Shown here: piece by piece, positions 39,337 to 51,300 of the stretch
How positions within the stretch are numbered: the first letter of the stretch is position 1
Layout: each line of letters starts with the position of its first letter
Source of the DNA: a virus
Virus record (IMG/VR): IMGVR_UViG_3300012920_000042
Span: 1-59,817 of that record
Length of the DNA: 59,817 nt
Reading direction: 5' to 3' (one strand)
The notes under the pieces: generated by a model
The model's database searches: none
What the model was told of the DNA's origin: nothing
What the model saw: only the letters and a program-made list of their open reading frames with translations
Position numbers and translations under genes: made by a program

Positions 39337-39683
39337 TATAAATCTGCCTTAATATCTTTCATGGCTTGATTACCAGCCATTTTACTAACATCAACTGTTT
39401 GTTCTGCGTCAGTATTAACATTTTGATCTAGGTCGCCTTTTGCTCTAATTCTGTTTTTATCAAAACTAACAGCAAACTCGCTATCATCGATTGCTTTGAG
39501 CAAAGTATCAATGTTTACTTTTCTGCCTATTTGTGCTTCTACTTCTGCTTTGAAATCATTTGTAGGAATATCTACATCGTCCTGATCGTCTGCGGCATAT
39601 ATACCCAGTAAATCTTTTACGGCATTAACTAACTCTTCCGCAGTTCCCTGATCTTCAGAAACTATGACTTCTGAAATCAACAT
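39336..39683 (-). CDS. Small protein with capsid-targeting-like N-terminus
   Basis: 115 aa, acidic. It opens MLISEVIVSE-DQG, the shared N-terminal peptide form with a V-x-E-type site at residue 10. The remainder is helical (AEELVNAVKDLLGIY, VNIDTLLKAIDDSEFAVSF). No domain is recognised. It is coupled to the upstream 435-aa gene. Confidence 0.55.
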   Translation of the reverse strand: MLISEVIVSEDQGTAEELVNAVKDLLGIYAADDQDDVDIPTNDFKAEVEAQIGRKVNIDTLLKAIDDSEFAVSFDKNRIRAKGDLDQNVNTDAEQTVDVSKMAGNQAMKDIKADL

Positions 39684-39686
39684 TTT

Positions 39687-40994
39687 TTAGACCTCTGCTC
39701 TACCTAGTGGCTCTTCTTCTGGTCCTGACATTGCAGGTACATTATCAGCAACTGGCTCTTCCATTCCTAAATCGTCTAATGCAGGCTCTTCAGCACCCAT
39801 GTCTGCACCCATATCAGCAGTATCACCTATGCCTCCTGGCATTTGTCCACCTGCTAGTGCATCTATTTGTGCATCCATTCCTTGCTTAACACCTTTAACT
39901 GCTTCTAAGTGTGCTGATAGTAATTGGGAAACAGCATCTGAGAATGATTGAGCAACATCGGCACCCATTTCATTTCTCATTGAATCTGCTATTGCAGGCA
40001 AATCTTCATTTTGCATTCTGCCAACTCTTTCAACTTGATCTTGAATATCGTCTGCTAATGCTCTAACTGCCATAACAACTTCTGCTTCTTCAACATTTAC
40101 TTCTTCTGCAAGTATTTCGTTGATGAGGTCATCAAACATTGAATCTTTGCTTTCTTCAACTGACTCTTCTGTTTTAGACATTGCATCTCTTACCTCTTCT
40201 GGCTTCATGTCAAGTTCTTTAGCAATTTCTTCAACACTCTTGCCGTCGTCTTTTAGTTTGTACATATACTGAATGCTGTCATTTAATTTCTTTTCAGCAA
40301 TCTTTCTACCAAACATTTGAATACCGCCAGCAACTGCATCTTCATCTAAACCGTTTAAGAAACCAACAACTGCATCTCTGCTTTTGCCACTGACTTCTGC
40401 AAAACCATTTAGTTTTTCTTCGATAGCATTGTAGTCATCCATAGTGGAAAGATCCATTTCCATTTCTTTGGAAAGTTCTCTTAACAATGCTGGACTTAGA
40501 TCTGTAACTGGTCCTTCTTCAATTGATTCATGCTTAGAACCGCATGACTCTTCAAACTTTTTAATTGCCGCCATAACCATACCTTCTGTGCAAGAATCTT
40601 CATAGCAATGAGATGGGTCTTTTCTGACTTCATTCATGCATTGACTTCTTGCCTCTTCGGCAGTATAGCCTGAATTACAAAGTTCCATAATTCTTTCGTA
40701 TATCTTAGCCTCTAGTGCCTTGTACCCTGGGCTTGACTCGTAATATCCTTCAACAATCATAGTTTCTGAAAGATCCTTTAAACCAAGATACTTAGCATAT
40801 TCTGGCTCTAATTGGAACTTCTTCTTACTTCCTCTAATTTTATACAAAGCAGTCTTGGCTGTCTCGTTAATTTTCATTAACTTTTGGAGGTTGACTGTTC
40901 CTGGATTAATTTTAATACCGAATTGTTCAAAGAGCATTTTATTCAAAGTTGCTACTCTGGTAATCGGTGTCTGATTAAATTCATTCAAAAACAT
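39687..40994 (-). CDS. Acidic coiled-coil-rich late protein
   Basis: 435 aa. The sequence is helical and Glu/Asp/Met-rich, with a cysteine region near residues 110-135 (AEEARSQCMN, CYEDSCTEG) and several [IV]-E-E sites (SIEEGP, VNVEEAE). The C-terminal 60 residues are low-complexity (GDTADMGADMGAEEP). The opening MFLNEFNQTPITR is a weaker form of the shared N-terminal peptide. It may be an internal head protein or scaffold-like; I do not recognise a family. It is expressed from a late promoter with an AGGAAA Shine-Dalgarno sequence. Confidence 0.55.
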   Translation of the reverse strand: MFLNEFNQTPITRVATLNKMLFEQFGIKINPGTVNLQKLMKINETAKTALYKIRGSKKKFQLEPEYAKYLGLKDLSETMIVEGYYESSPGYKALEAKIYERIMELCNSGYTAEEARSQCMNEVRKDPSHCYEDSCTEGMVMAAIKKFEESCGSKHESIEEGPVTDLSPALLRELSKEMEMDLSTMDDYNAIEEKLNGFAEVSGKSRDAVVGFLNGLDEDAVAGGIQMFGRKIAEKKLNDSIQYMYKLKDDGKSVEEIAKELDMKPEEVRDAMSKTEESVEESKDSMFDDLINEILAEEVNVEEAEVVMAVRALADDIQDQVERVGRMQNEDLPAIADSMRNEMGADVAQSFSDAVSQLLSAHLEAVKGVKQGMDAQIDALAGGQMPGGIGDTADMGADMGAEEPALDDLGMEEPVADNVPAMSGPEEEPLGRAEV

Positions 40995-41026
40995 AGTGAT
41001 TTCCTGTTATAAGTTAGTTATTACAC

Positions 41027-41034
41027 TTATTTAT
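41027..41034 (-). promoter_or_regulatory. Late promoter for the 435-aa gene operon
   Basis: GATAAATA on the minus strand with an approximately 27-nt leader containing CAGGAAA. Confidence 0.65.
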
Positions 41035-41060
41035 CATTTAAGTGAAATTTATGAAAAGTT

Positions 41061-41522
41061 TTATAACTGGTGTTTTAGTTCTTTAGAGACGTACTTCAAT
41101 TTAAGTATAGTTTCATGGAGTCTTACAAATGCAACATCACGCATGAATTGTTTCTTAGTTGTTTTAATTGTGTACTTGTGGAAAATAGATTCTGTGTACA
41201 AATCAGCATATCTGTCTAATAGTTTCTGTACACGTTCTAACTGTGTTTCGCTTACAGGTTCATAGGCGTTCTTGGGCTTATTTCGGGCGTTTAGACTTGC
41301 ACAGAGCGTCTGTGCTACACTTTTTTGAAATATATGTGTCAATACAACCCTTTGGTTCTTTAATGCGTTTACAATGCAATAAAAGTCCTTATTTGGGGAC
41401 TGCATAACCACATAGGCACCACGTTTAGACACATTTTGAGCAAGTTTATCTAGTTTTACTGCTAGTTGTTGCTTTTGTGCTTTATTAAACTTTGGTTTTT
41501 TGCGGGTATGTCTTGTAGCCAA
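41061..41522 (-). CDS. Basic protein of unknown function
   Basis: 153 aa, basic throughout (RHTRKKPKFNKAQKQQLAVK at the start). It is predicted alpha-helical in its second half (LERVQKLLDRYADLY). It overlaps the upstream 74-aa gene by 38 nt in another frame. No motif points to an activity; nucleic-acid binding is possible. Confidence 0.6.
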   Translation of the reverse strand: MATRHTRKKPKFNKAQKQQLAVKLDKLAQNVSKRGAYVVMQSPNKDFYCIVNALKNQRVVLTHIFQKSVAQTLCASLNARNKPKNAYEPVSETQLERVQKLLDRYADLYTESIFHKYTIKTTKKQFMRDVAFVRLHETILKLKYVSKELKHQL

Positions 41523-41709
41523 CTTTTCCTTCCTTTGTAGTTATTTTACGAATGACGTTTTGCTTATACATCTCCTCGCATTGATGTAAAGTTCTTTCGT
41601 CAAGTGTATTTATATCTAAAAATTTGTCAAAGTCGATTTTGTTGAAGAGTGTTGCGTCATGCGAACTGATAAAACTTAAATGTCCATCTTTGCATTTAAC
41701 GGCTTTCAT
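41485..41709 (-). CDS. Small protein of unknown function
   Basis: 74 aa. It begins KAVKCKDGHLSFISSHDATL and has a basic end. It sits 3 nt after the 112-aa gene and overlaps the next gene by 38 nt. Its reality rests on the tight operon spacing on both sides rather than on family recognition. Confidence 0.55.
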   Translation of the reverse strand: MKAVKCKDGHLSFISSHDATLFNKIDFDKFLDINTLDERTLHQCEEMYKQNVIRKITTKEGKVGYKTYPQKTKV

Positions 41710-41711
41710 GA

Positions 41712-42050
41712 TTAACCTTCAGGTTGATATGACCAGTTCCAAGCACCTGCACCTATGTAACCATCTCGAACATAACCTGCAAGACACATAGCATCATCGC
41801 TGTCAATACCTTTCTTTTCGGCCCATTTCATAATATAGTAAGGCCTATTTTTTTCAGGGATAACGTCGGCAAATTTTGCAACAATTTCTGGATCTGCTTT
41901 AGGGTCCATATCTTCCTTTACCTTTTTCTTCTTACCTTTGCTAACAAAAACACTAGGGTTAGGCCTTTTATGCATAGGGCCACCGCTAACTCCCCCAATG
42001 GCTATTGCACCACTAGTTGTTGTTTCCTTTATGATATCATTAATTAGCAT
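41712..42050 (-). CDS. Small protein with capsid-targeting-like N-terminus
   Basis: 112 aa. It opens MLINDIIKE-TTTSG, nearly identical to the start of the protein at 57777-58292 (MLINDILSE-D). A basic patch (SKGKKKKVKED) is followed by PEIVAKFADVIPEKNRPYYI and a C-terminal CLAGYVRDGYIGAGAWNW. The start is at 42050, since the in-frame TTG three codons earlier overlaps the Shine-Dalgarno region. The promoter at 42074-42081 gives a short leader. Confidence 0.6.
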   Translation of the reverse strand: MLINDIIKETTTSGAIAIGGVSGGPMHKRPNPSVFVSKGKKKKVKEDMDPKADPEIVAKFADVIPEKNRPYYIMKWAEKKGIDSDDAMCLAGYVRDGYIGAGAWNWSYQPEG

Positions 42051-42073
42051 TTTTGTCAACCTTTATTTTATAG

Positions 42074-42081
42074 TATTTATC
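42074..42081 (-). promoter_or_regulatory. Late promoter overlapping the stop of the SOD polyprotein gene
   Basis: GATAAATA on the minus strand, predicted +1 at 42068, leader with AAAGG before ATG 42050. Confidence 0.6.
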
Positions 42082-45000
42082 TTGTTTCCTTGGCTTTGTC
42101 TATAAAGTAATTTGGATTTCTTTGCTTCATTGCCCAAATCATTCTTTTTGCTTTGTCTTCTCCGTGCTTACTAATAAACTTTTGTAATGTACGCCTTTCT
42201 AATTCTTCCGGAGAAATTTGCTTACGCATTTGTGCGTATGCTAAATCTCCTAAACTTTCAATTTGTTTTTTGATGTCGTGTTTTAATTCTTCTTTTTTGG
42301 ATTTTTTCTTGCCTGCTTTCATGTTAGCACACCAGTGATACATCTTGCCACGTTCACCACTATACTTTTTAGCCTTGGCTCTTAAACTGGTAACTGAACC
42401 TTTACAACTTGCACCACTACGTTTTACTCTGCCTGGACGACTTTTGCCTTTCTTTTTGCCGTCAGCAAAGTTTTCGTCTATAATTTCTGCTGGTATTACA
42501 TCTCTGCCAACACGTTTTGCTTGATACACTCTGTGAAAGCCATCAAGTATTGTTTTGCCATCTATATCTATCAGTATTGGTTTATCTAAATCAACACCCA
42601 CATCTGGATCAACATCTATAACTCTTCCGAAACGGTCATCAATTGCCTCGTCATCTAAGTCTGCTACTTTAACTTTGATTAGTTTAGTCTTTTTACCTTT
42701 TATATAATCTTTAACATCAGGATTTAGATTTCTTTCATTTACATTTTTGTAAACACTATACAACACAGGATTATTTTCACAGCCAAGTTCGTCATACGCA
42801 ACACCTCTAACTAATGCTTGTTGTCCTTGTCTGCTATCAAAATCTCTATAAGCATTTGCATACTGATTGTCTATAGACTCATCATCATGCCCATCATTGC
42901 ATTCATCTGTAAATCCTTCGTAGTGTACAATATATTCGCCAACTTTGTCCTTACCAACATCATCTGGTCTTAAACTTTTAACAAACTGTTGTACTTCTGG
43001 CGGAAGTTGTTGATTTTCGTTTATTTCATTTGGATCATCAGGATAATGTCCTGTTGCACTATGATAGTATAATAGTTCTGCGGCATCTGGATAGCCTTCT
43101 GTGTCTATGTAGTTAGGATCTGTAAGTCCTTGTAAAAATACTTCACCATCTTCAAAGTGTTGATTGCCGTAACTGGTCATTATGCGATATTGTTTACCGT
43201 CTGTGCCTTTTATAATTACACCATCTTCTTGATCTACCTGTGCTTGGTTTACCCATTCATCATTGGCTCTGTTTGCTTCTTCTGGTGAGAAGTATGGTTT
43301 TACAGCCTGTGGATTCATGCCCACAACATCTTCCTCTAACTCTGGATGATATTTCATTGTAACTTTTTTAGCATCTTTTTTAATTGATACTCCGTCTACT
43401 AATACTTCTACTGGATAAGTTTTAAACTCATCATACCAATATGCCATATCGTATCCGCCGTCTTCAAGTAATTCTATAAGTACACCTCTGTCGTAATCAT
43501 TATCTTCTGCTTTAAGAACTTTAATTTTACCTCTTGGTAATACTAAGTCTACACCTTCATTGTTTGATTTCTTTTTACTTTTTGGATGATCCTCAGGATT
43601 TTCATGCTCTTTTGTTTTTTTCTTTTTTGGTAATCCTTTGTGCTTTGTTCCTGCAAAGTCTTTGACATCTGAAACTTTCATATCTTTGGCTACTTCACCT
43701 GCTTCTCCGCTTTTAGGCATGTCACCTTTTTGCATAGCTCTTACTACACCAAAGAATTTTTGTTGTTGTTTGCTGACTGCTTTCTCATTATAGATACTTG
43801 CTTTCATTCTTTTCTTGAGGTCTTTTTTACGTTGTGCCAAGTCTGAATCAATGCCTTTCATCAATGCTCGAATATCTTGTGCGGCTTCTATACTTTCGTT
43901 AAGTGTTGCTAGTCTAATAACACCACAACCTAATCTATCTCCAGCATTACCTGTTTTAAGACTTTCTGCATCTCCGCCTTTGCCTAAATCATCTCTGTCA
44001 GCATGTACAATTAATGCTCTACCTACAACACTTCTATCACCGTGTAAGTCTACACGTTTTAGTACTAAACTAACATCTGCAATACCATCTTCATTAGCAA
44101 CTATATTACCTAAGTCCCCCACATGGCCGTTATCTAAATCGCCATGATCCACATTATCTGGATTGTAATGTCCTCCTGCAGTTGTACAGCCATCACTTAA
44201 ATCACCAAATTCGTGTATGTGGAAGCCATGCTCTCCTGGAGTTAAACCTGTTACTCTGCCTACTAATAATGTTGGCTTTCCTGGGTCCTGTCTAAATAAA
44301 AACTGTCCTTCTCCTATTTCGCCTTCAGTGTGTTCAAACTCACACTTAGCAAACACAGTTTTTGTTTGTGCTTCATAAACACCTTTACCAAATTTTACGT
44401 TCGATGACTTTTTCTTTTTCTTCTTTTTCTTTTTCTTAGATTTGCTGTATGCTGGCATAGAACCAATATAATAAAATCCTCTTGCTGGTGCTGGTGTACT
44501 GTCACCACTGTCTGTGCTACCACCTGCATCACTGCTACCTGCAGAGCCACCATCTCCACCAGATGATCCTCCACCGTCTCCACCACCTGCACTTGCACCT
44601 GCTCCAGCACCGCCTCCAGCGGCACCTCCGCCTCCAGCACCACCACCGGCTCCACCTCCGCCGCCTCCGCCGCCTCCGCCGCCTCCGCCGCCACCTTCAG
44701 CATCTAATCTGATGCGTTTTTCTAAGGCAACTTTAAGTTTGCGTTGGAACTCTGCGATTTCGACATCTTCGTCGACAACTGGAGTGTTACTGGTTGTATT
44801 AGGAAACATTTTAATAAGATCTTCTATAGACGCATCAATTATAATTGCTGGAACTACATTTATATCTAGCATTCTAGCGGCATCATATCGATGATGTCCG
44901 TTTACTAAATATCCGTCTTTGTCTAATATGAATGGTTTGTCTTTTCCGTGAAAATCTTGTGCAACTTTTCTTGCAAGTCCTGGTACACGTTGAGTCTGTA

Positions 45001-45163
45001 CAGGTTTGATAGAATCTGTTCGTACTGTGGCTTTGCGAAATTTTAATTTGGATTTTTGAAGGTCAGGTAATTTAAGTTGAGGCATTACATTGCGATCAAA
45101 ATGCTTATCGCCTACATTACTTGGCAATGTACTTGCTATTGCTTCAAATATTGATATTCTCAT
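42077..45163 (-). CDS. Multi-domain protein: ParB-like, glycine linker, Cu/Zn superoxide dismutase, second ParB-like domain
   Basis: 1028 aa. It opens [12 protein letters not shown] with an I-x-E site at residue 7. Residues about 50-130 form a ParB/sulfiredoxin-like fold ([17 protein letters not shown]). A long Gly/Ala/Ser-rich linker follows (about 156-215). Residues about 258-420 hold a complete Cu/Zn [47 protein letters not shown] and DRLGCGVI. A second ParB-like segment ([16 protein letters not shown]) lies near 870, then a basic end with [13 protein letters not shown]. Further LNE-S sites suggest protease cutting. This may be a packaged antioxidant enzyme. Confidence 0.8.
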   Translation of the reverse strand: MRISIFEAIASTLPSNVGDKHFDRNVMPQLKLPDLQKSKLKFRKATVRTDSIKPVQTQRVPGLARKVAQDFHGKDKPFILDKDGYLVNGHHRYDAARMLDINVVPAIIIDASIEDLIKMFPNTTSNTPVVDEDVEIAEFQRKLKVALEKRIRLDAEGGGGGGGGGGGGGGGAGGGAGGGGAAGGGAGAGASAGGGDGGGSSGGDGGSAGSSDAGGSTDSGDSTPAPARGFYYIGSMPAYSKSKKKKKKKKKKSSNVKFGKGVYEAQTKTVFAKCEFEHTEGEIGEGQFLFRQDPGKPTLLVGRVTGLTPGEHGFHIHEFGDLSDGCTTAGGHYNPDNVDHGDLDNGHVGDLGNIVANEDGIADVSLVLKRVDLHGDRSVVGRALIVHADRDDLGKGGDAESLKTGNAGDRLGCGVIRLATLNESIEAAQDIRALMKGIDSDLAQRKKDLKKRMKASIYNEKAVSKQQQKFFGVVRAMQKGDMPKSGEAGEVAKDMKVSDVKDFAGTKHKGLPKKKKTKEHENPEDHPKSKKKSNNEGVDLVLPRGKIKVLKAEDNDYDRGVLIELLEDGGYDMAYWYDEFKTYPVEVLVDGVSIKKDAKKVTMKYHPELEEDVVGMNPQAVKPYFSPEEANRANDEWVNQAQVDQEDGVIIKGTDGKQYRIMTSYGNQHFEDGEVFLQGLTDPNYIDTEGYPDAAELLYYHSATGHYPDDPNEINENQQLPPEVQQFVKSLRPDDVGKDKVGEYIVHYEGFTDECNDGHDDESIDNQYANAYRDFDSRQGQQALVRGVAYDELGCENNPVLYSVYKNVNERNLNPDVKDYIKGKKTKLIKVKVADLDDEAIDDRFGRVIDVDPDVGVDLDKPILIDIDGKTILDGFHRVYQAKRVGRDVIPAEIIDENFADGKKKGKSRPGRVKRSGASCKGSVTSLRAKAKKYSGERGKMYHWCANMKAGKKKSKKEELKHDIKKQIESLGDLAYAQMRKQISPEELERRTLQKFISKHGEDKAKRMIWAMKQRNPNYFIDKAKETR

Positions 45164-45303
45164 CTAAATCTTCTTCCTATGTTCATTAACTTTTTAGTTG
45201 CACATTTAGGACAAAGTGTTTTACCATATATAAATGCAAAGTGTAATACTGGTCCAGTATATTTACACTTGTGACACTTTATGTGGTCTTTGCCATTCTC
45301 CAT
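45160..45303 (-). CDS. Zinc-ribbon small protein
   Basis: 47 aa. It has two CxxC pairs: CHKC near residue 10 and CPKC near 31, giving a compact zinc ribbon. It starts inside the upstream 43-aa gene in another frame and its TGA overlaps the ATG of the SOD polyprotein gene (ATGA). Its role is unknown; a nucleic-acid or protein adaptor is possible. Confidence 0.65.
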   Translation of the reverse strand: MENGKDHIKCHKCKYTGPVLHFAFIYGKTLCPKCATKKLMNIGRRFR

Positions 45304-45394
45304 TCCTGTATACCGCAACCTCACCTTTATTACAAAGTGTGAACTCTCCTTCTGTTGGTTTTTGTGGTTCTCTGACCCTTATTTCCTCGCTCAT
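45263..45394 (-). CDS. Small protein of unknown function
   Basis: 43 aa (MSEEIRVREPQKPTEGEF, then [12 protein letters not shown]). It starts with an ATGA overlap at the end of the 2129-aa gene and itself overlaps the zinc-ribbon gene. It looks like a short beta-hairpin peptide. The overlaps on both sides argue that it is translated. Confidence 0.55.
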   Translation of the reverse strand: MSEEIRVREPQKPTEGEFTLCNKGEVAVYRNGEWQRPHKVSQV

Positions 45395-48300
45395 TTACTC
45401 AATTGTTTTTTAAGAGAGTCATGCAATTTTAATTTAGCATAACTTCTCACTATACTTCTTAAATCGTGTTCGTCACCATAACTTGCTCTAGCGGCTCTAA
45501 AATCTCTTATCATGCTAGGATCTGGTATAGCCACATAAGCATCCATTTGTCCTTTAATATCATTTGTAAGTAAAGGTTTGGCAAATATTTCTCTTAACTT
45601 TCTTATAGTATCGTTGTTAGGTACAGCACCTTCTCTGATGCTTTCTACTTTTTTACGCATACCTGAACCTCTTACTTTAGTTAAATCAACTAATCCTTTT
45701 TCTTTTTCAATGTAGTTTCTTATGTATCCACTACCTGCTTGATACATTCTTATTGATAAAAAGTCCTTGTTTGTGACTTTATTAAAAATTGTAATCTTAG
45801 GATGTTTAGCAGTTTCAATCATTTTTGCTTCTAAGTCAACTTTATCTTTGTCAAACATTCTATTTAACTTTTTAAAATCCAGCACATAGTATCCACCTGC
45901 TTTGAGATCTGTAAACTGTACTAGTTTTACTCTATCATCATTTAGTGTTGCAAAGAACTTGATAGCATTCAATAAAGTCAATAAAAATTCTTCTTCTTTT
46001 TCTTCACTTGTTAAATGAGAATTGAGTTGTCTTACTGCTTCTGTGTAAGCAATCTTATATCCTTGTTCTACGGTTTCTGCATTTAAAAAGTCTTGTTCTA
46101 TGTTTGAAATATCAACATCAAACCTTTGCCACATTTCTGCAAGTATGCCGTAACGTACACTTAATGGTTCTGTTTGCTTGCCTCCGCCTACTTGTCCCAT
46201 TTGTTTTGTGCTACCTACTTTAACACTCATGTCAAAATGTTGTAGTGTTTTTTCTGGACCACCATCTAAACTGTGTGTTAAGAATACATCTACTTTAGTA
46301 TCTGTTTCTCCACTAACACCATCAGCAATAACTTTTACAGTATCTACTTTACCATTTGCTTGGAAATAGTTTGTGTACTTTTCTAAATTATCATTTACAT
46401 AATCAACTACACCGCTTGTAATACTTTGCATTACACTCCATTTTTGAGGATCAATAAAGTCTTGATAAGTATCTGACTTTAAATTAAGTGTAAGTGTAAA
46501 GAAGTCAGCAATAGGATTATCTACTTCTTGAGCAGTAAGTGTTAGTTCATGCCAACCACCTTGATCCGGTGCATCTGTTGGTAACTGTTTAATAACATTC
46601 TCTATGTCTGCCGCTGTAACAGGCGCACTTGGACGTACTAATAAACGTGCAAATGTACCACAACCTAATATGCCTTCTGCTACTTCTCCTTTGTTGGAAA
46701 CTTTCACTGGTGCATCATCACCTGCAGGGCCTCCTGTCCTAGCACCAAACTCTGCTGTTTTTTCTAAAGTGCCATATGAAACTTGTTCGCCATCTGCTGT
46801 TGTAAGTTTTGCAGGAAGTTGTCCAGCATTCTCGGCATTGTCAAAAGCATCTGCCATACTTGGGTCTAACTTTATAGAGCCTTCGCCACCTGCAAGTGTA
46901 AAGTCTCCATCTGCTCTTAATTTATCTGCAAAATTTTGTCGCCTGTCAGGTGTTTTTAAATCTGCTCTACCTAATGCTTTCTCATGTAGTTGATTTATTT
47001 TAGTAACATCTATATTTTCTAATTTTGCTATTTGTTCTTGCAATGGCAGTTTGTCAAATCTATCAAACACACTTTCATTTTGACTTTGCAGTACCATTCT
47101 ACCTCTTGCTAATGCACCCTGGAAATCATTTGGTTCTTCGCCTGAGTTTTTATCAAAAATTAATTTTTGTATAACAGCATGTTTAAACTCTTCATCATTG
47201 TCTGGATTTTTTAAGAATGCTACAAATCTATTTACATCAGGTCTAAGCAAATAATTTTGCATACCTGTAATCATCATGTAATCAAATTTTTGGTATTTTC
47301 TTCGCATAGCATCATAATCGTCTTCTGATACATCATCGCCAGGCCTTTCTCCTCTTAAATCACTTACTGAAGGACCTGATGCGTTTCCATAAACATCGCT
47401 TACATCATCACCTGGATTGCCGTCAGCATCTTTTCTAAAGTAGTTTCCGCCTCCGCTAGTGTAGTTTGCATTGATATATTTTCTGGCATCTCTTACAGCC
47501 TGTAACCATCTTTGTAATCCTATTACAGGAACTTCATCTGGTCCTGATCTATACTTTGTTGAATCACTTTGGAATTGATCAACTACTTTTTTAAGTAAGT
47601 TTACACCTTGATTATTTACACCCGGTTCTATACCTATTGCAGGTGCTAATAGATCATATTTTGCTTGAGTATGTATTGTTTCAGATGATTCGCCATCTAG
47701 ATGATCAACTCTAGCGGCTTTGGCTATTGCATTACTTGTAGCATCATCTACAGGATCAAACTCATCACCATCTTTGTTTTGTGTTTCTTCATGAGGTATT
47801 AGAGGTGCATCATCTATACTGGAACCTTTTCTGGTAACTTCAATACCAGCCTTTTTCATCTGATTATATAAATTACTTGAATAAGAATCTGTCATTATAT
47901 ATTCATCAGTATCCATTCTATTCCAGGATATCTTATACATCAACATAAACTTTTTAATAATCTTGTTAGCAATAGGTTCACGCCATAACTGAGAAGTTTT
48001 TAATGGTGCATCATCTGGTAAATCATTTAGCATTGCTAAAGTGTCATAAGCCTGTCTGACTTGATCTACATGAGGACCAGGAATAATATATACACCTGCT
48101 TGATTTATTTTTCCTAAAAACTTGCTTCTATCTTGAACCTGAGCACTTTGTCTCTGAGCCTGAGTTATATCTGGATCTATACACCTATCATAAATGTCTT
48201 TCCTAATAACTAACACAGAATGTTCTGGAACGTTAATTGATATAGGAGGTCTGTTTTGTACTGCTTTTTTAAAGTTTGTTTCTCTTTTATCCACACGTTG

Positions 48301-51300
48301 CTTGTCTGCAATCTCATCTGCTTGGCTATCAAATCCCATTTTCTTAGCAATACTATCAAAACCAGTCATCCAATCTTTAATACCAGACCAACGATTTTCT
48401 ATAACATCTTCCAGTCCTTTATAATAATTAGAATCTTTTTCTTTACGCCCATAATAAGAGCCAAGCATTTCTCTTAAAGCATCGCTCATTCTTTCGTTGA
48501 GTCTCATTACAATATTTTCACCGAATGGACTTTCAAACTCTCCTTTTGCAATACTGTCAAGAATTTCGTTTAATTTTTCTAACGGATATTCATTGATTGC
48601 TAGATATCTAGAGTTGTCTTTGTAGCCTTCATGTTGTGTACCTTCAAAATCACTATCATAATCTTCCCAATACATATCGTGTAAAGGCTTGTTTGTTCTA
48701 ACAAACTGTTCTGTTAGTACACCTAACTGTTTAACAGCATCATAATATAGTTGAGGATTTATGTTTTTCATTTCTTCTAAGTATGATAAACGTTTTCTCA
48801 ACTTCATGGTATATGTGTTTAAATAGTTTTCCACGTAAGTATCATCGCTGTGAAAATTTCTATTATAGTTAGGCGACACAGGTTCTTTATAATCTTTAAA
48901 AGTTCCTAGAAACTCCATTAATTCTTTGTAATATTCTTCGTTGTATATATTACCTACTTGCACAGGAGGATTAGATACATCGTAACTTCCTTTAGTCATT
49001 CTAGTATAGAATAAATTGAACTCTCTGGTATCCATTGTATTATTAATAGACACCTTCATATTGTGTGGTTCATTATCTGAGAAGTCAATATCATCACCAT
49101 AATTAAATTTTAATAACAAGTCAGTTATTTTTTCATACTGTTCTCTGGTAAGATCGCTACCAACAGCATTCCACAATCCAGTTATAACTTTTTCTGCCAT
49201 TGGCGTTTTAATAAAACTAGGTGCTTTAATAATGTCTTTCTTGAAAAGTTCGTCAATACCTTTTTTAACTACATTAATTTTTTGATCTAATCTGTCGTTT
49301 TGAGTAGGTATGTTTACTCCGTCTATAGAACGTACTATACGTCTACTAAGTTCATCAGCATCTAAGTCAAAGTCTTTTAAACTGTTTCTAAGTGTGCCAA
49401 TAACTTTAACAGTAACGTTACCTCTGTTCATTTCGGTTGCAACGTCTACTGCTAGTATACCTAATGCCTGTAAATAGTATTTTTGTGCTTCTTGCAATTT
49501 TTCTGGAGCTCTTTTACTTGGAGGATTTCTTGGTGGTTCAATATAACCAGTTATTTCTTCTTCTGTAATACTTTCACCCATCCAACTTGGATCTCGGCCA
49601 GTTCCCTTTCTATAATCTTCTATATCCTGCTTCCATTCATCGTCTGCCTCTGGACGAGATAGTTCTTCGTATTCTGACTTAGAACTGTATGCATTTACAA
49701 TTTTGCCAATGCCATCAAAATAGTTATCTTTGCTTAATAATGTTTTGAATACATCTACAATAGGCTCTTTGATATTATCTATATCAAATCTATCTTTTGT
49801 TGCTTCTATGTCTGCTTTGCTGATATTTCCCGCGGTATTAACAATTCTGTAGAGCATAGCATTGTAGTCTGCTTTATACTTGTCCTCGTCATAACCTGCC
49901 TCCATGATAGTTGCATATCTTATAACTGCTTTAACAATTTTACCCATGTCTCTATGGTAGTCTTCGCCGCCACCTATTCTAAACTCTATGAGTTGATTTT
50001 TGGAATCTCTATCTACTTCGCCTTTAAAATTAATACTGCTAAATTTGTCTCTGCTCAAAGACTTTGAAAGTACAGCCTCTATTTCTTTTCTTCCTTCTTC
50101 GCCTTTGCCTATTTCTCTAGTAAGTTGTTTTGCGGCTTTTCGTAATCTTTCGCTTTGTTGCTTTGTGTAACTATTTCTTTCTCTACCGAAAGTACTGAGT
50201 AGATAAGTATCTCCTAATAGTGCCGCCATTTTTAATTTGTTTGGACCTGCGGATTCTGAATCGGAAATGGCTCTTGTTGTATCTTCTGCACCATTCCAAC
50301 TCATTGTAACATGCAAACCTGTAGAATTATTAGTTTCCATATCTGCACCTTCAAAAAACTTGAACATAGAACGCATTTCATCTAACATTTCTCTAGGAGT
50401 ATTAAATACTGGCGATATAATTTCTGCTCCAGTACCATAACTGTCAATACTGCTATCTGATTCTACGGCATAACCGCTAGTAGTACTTGTATACCCATAA
50501 TCACCTGTTTCTGGATATTCATTGAACTTACTGTTATCTTCTATCCAGCCACCATACAATGTTGAAGCAACTTCTTCTAAGCCGCCACCTTGTAGTTCAG
50601 AATAGTCAATGCCATAATCATCTAAAAATGAAGTCATTGTGTAGTATGCATCACTAATCCAGTCGTCCATGCTGTAATCACCATATGCTTCATCAAATGC
50701 TTCTTGGAAAACATCACCGTCAGCATCTAAATCCTCACGCAACCAATCAATGTATTCCGGTTCGTAATTTTCGTCAATGTACTCTCTTATCCAATTAATT
50801 TCGTCCCAACCATCCTCTTCTCTGTTTTGAAACTCTGCAGGATCGTTTTCTTTCATCTCTTCTTTGTAATCTTCAACTGCTTCATAAGTAGGTGCATCAT
50901 CGCTTTCATCCATATAACGTGTATAAGTATCGTCGTCATCTCTGGCATTTTCAATGGCAGTATCCATAGCATCTTCATAATAGTCAGGTGCTTTATTTTC
51001 TCTTATCCATTCATCAAAGCCTTCATCGATGTAACCTGCGTCACCGCTACCTATGTATAATGTACCTTCAACTTCACTCCAACTCATTTCATCTACATCT
51101 TCATTACTTCCGCTGATGTATTCCCATGATGTTTCTGCTTCGAACCCGCACTTGATAGGCAAGTCTAATGCTTTGTTTACAATTTCTTTACTGTTAAAGT
51201 TTATTTCTGCTAGATACTCGCCTTCTCTTAATCGGCTTCTTGAGAGTCTTTTAATTTTTTTAGCAATGGAGTTTTTCTTTGTGGTTTGTTGTTTTGTAAC

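Noticed and set aside
42033-42061. TTGACA (42061-42056 region) as a sigma70 promoter
   Set aside because: The only -10 candidate is TATCAT inside the coding region of the downstream gene; a late promoter and Shine-Dalgarno sequence already explain this start.
44580-44700. Trinucleotide repeats (CCGCCT) as a CRISPR or mobile-element repeat
   Set aside because: They are codon repeats for poly-glycine within an open frame; no CRISPR-like spacing or IS element is present anywhere in the window.
44395-44894. Pro/Leu/His-rich or Val/Glu-rich ORFs in other frames
   Set aside because: They are shadows of the Gly-rich linker of the SOD polyprotein, produced by the repetitive GGN codons.
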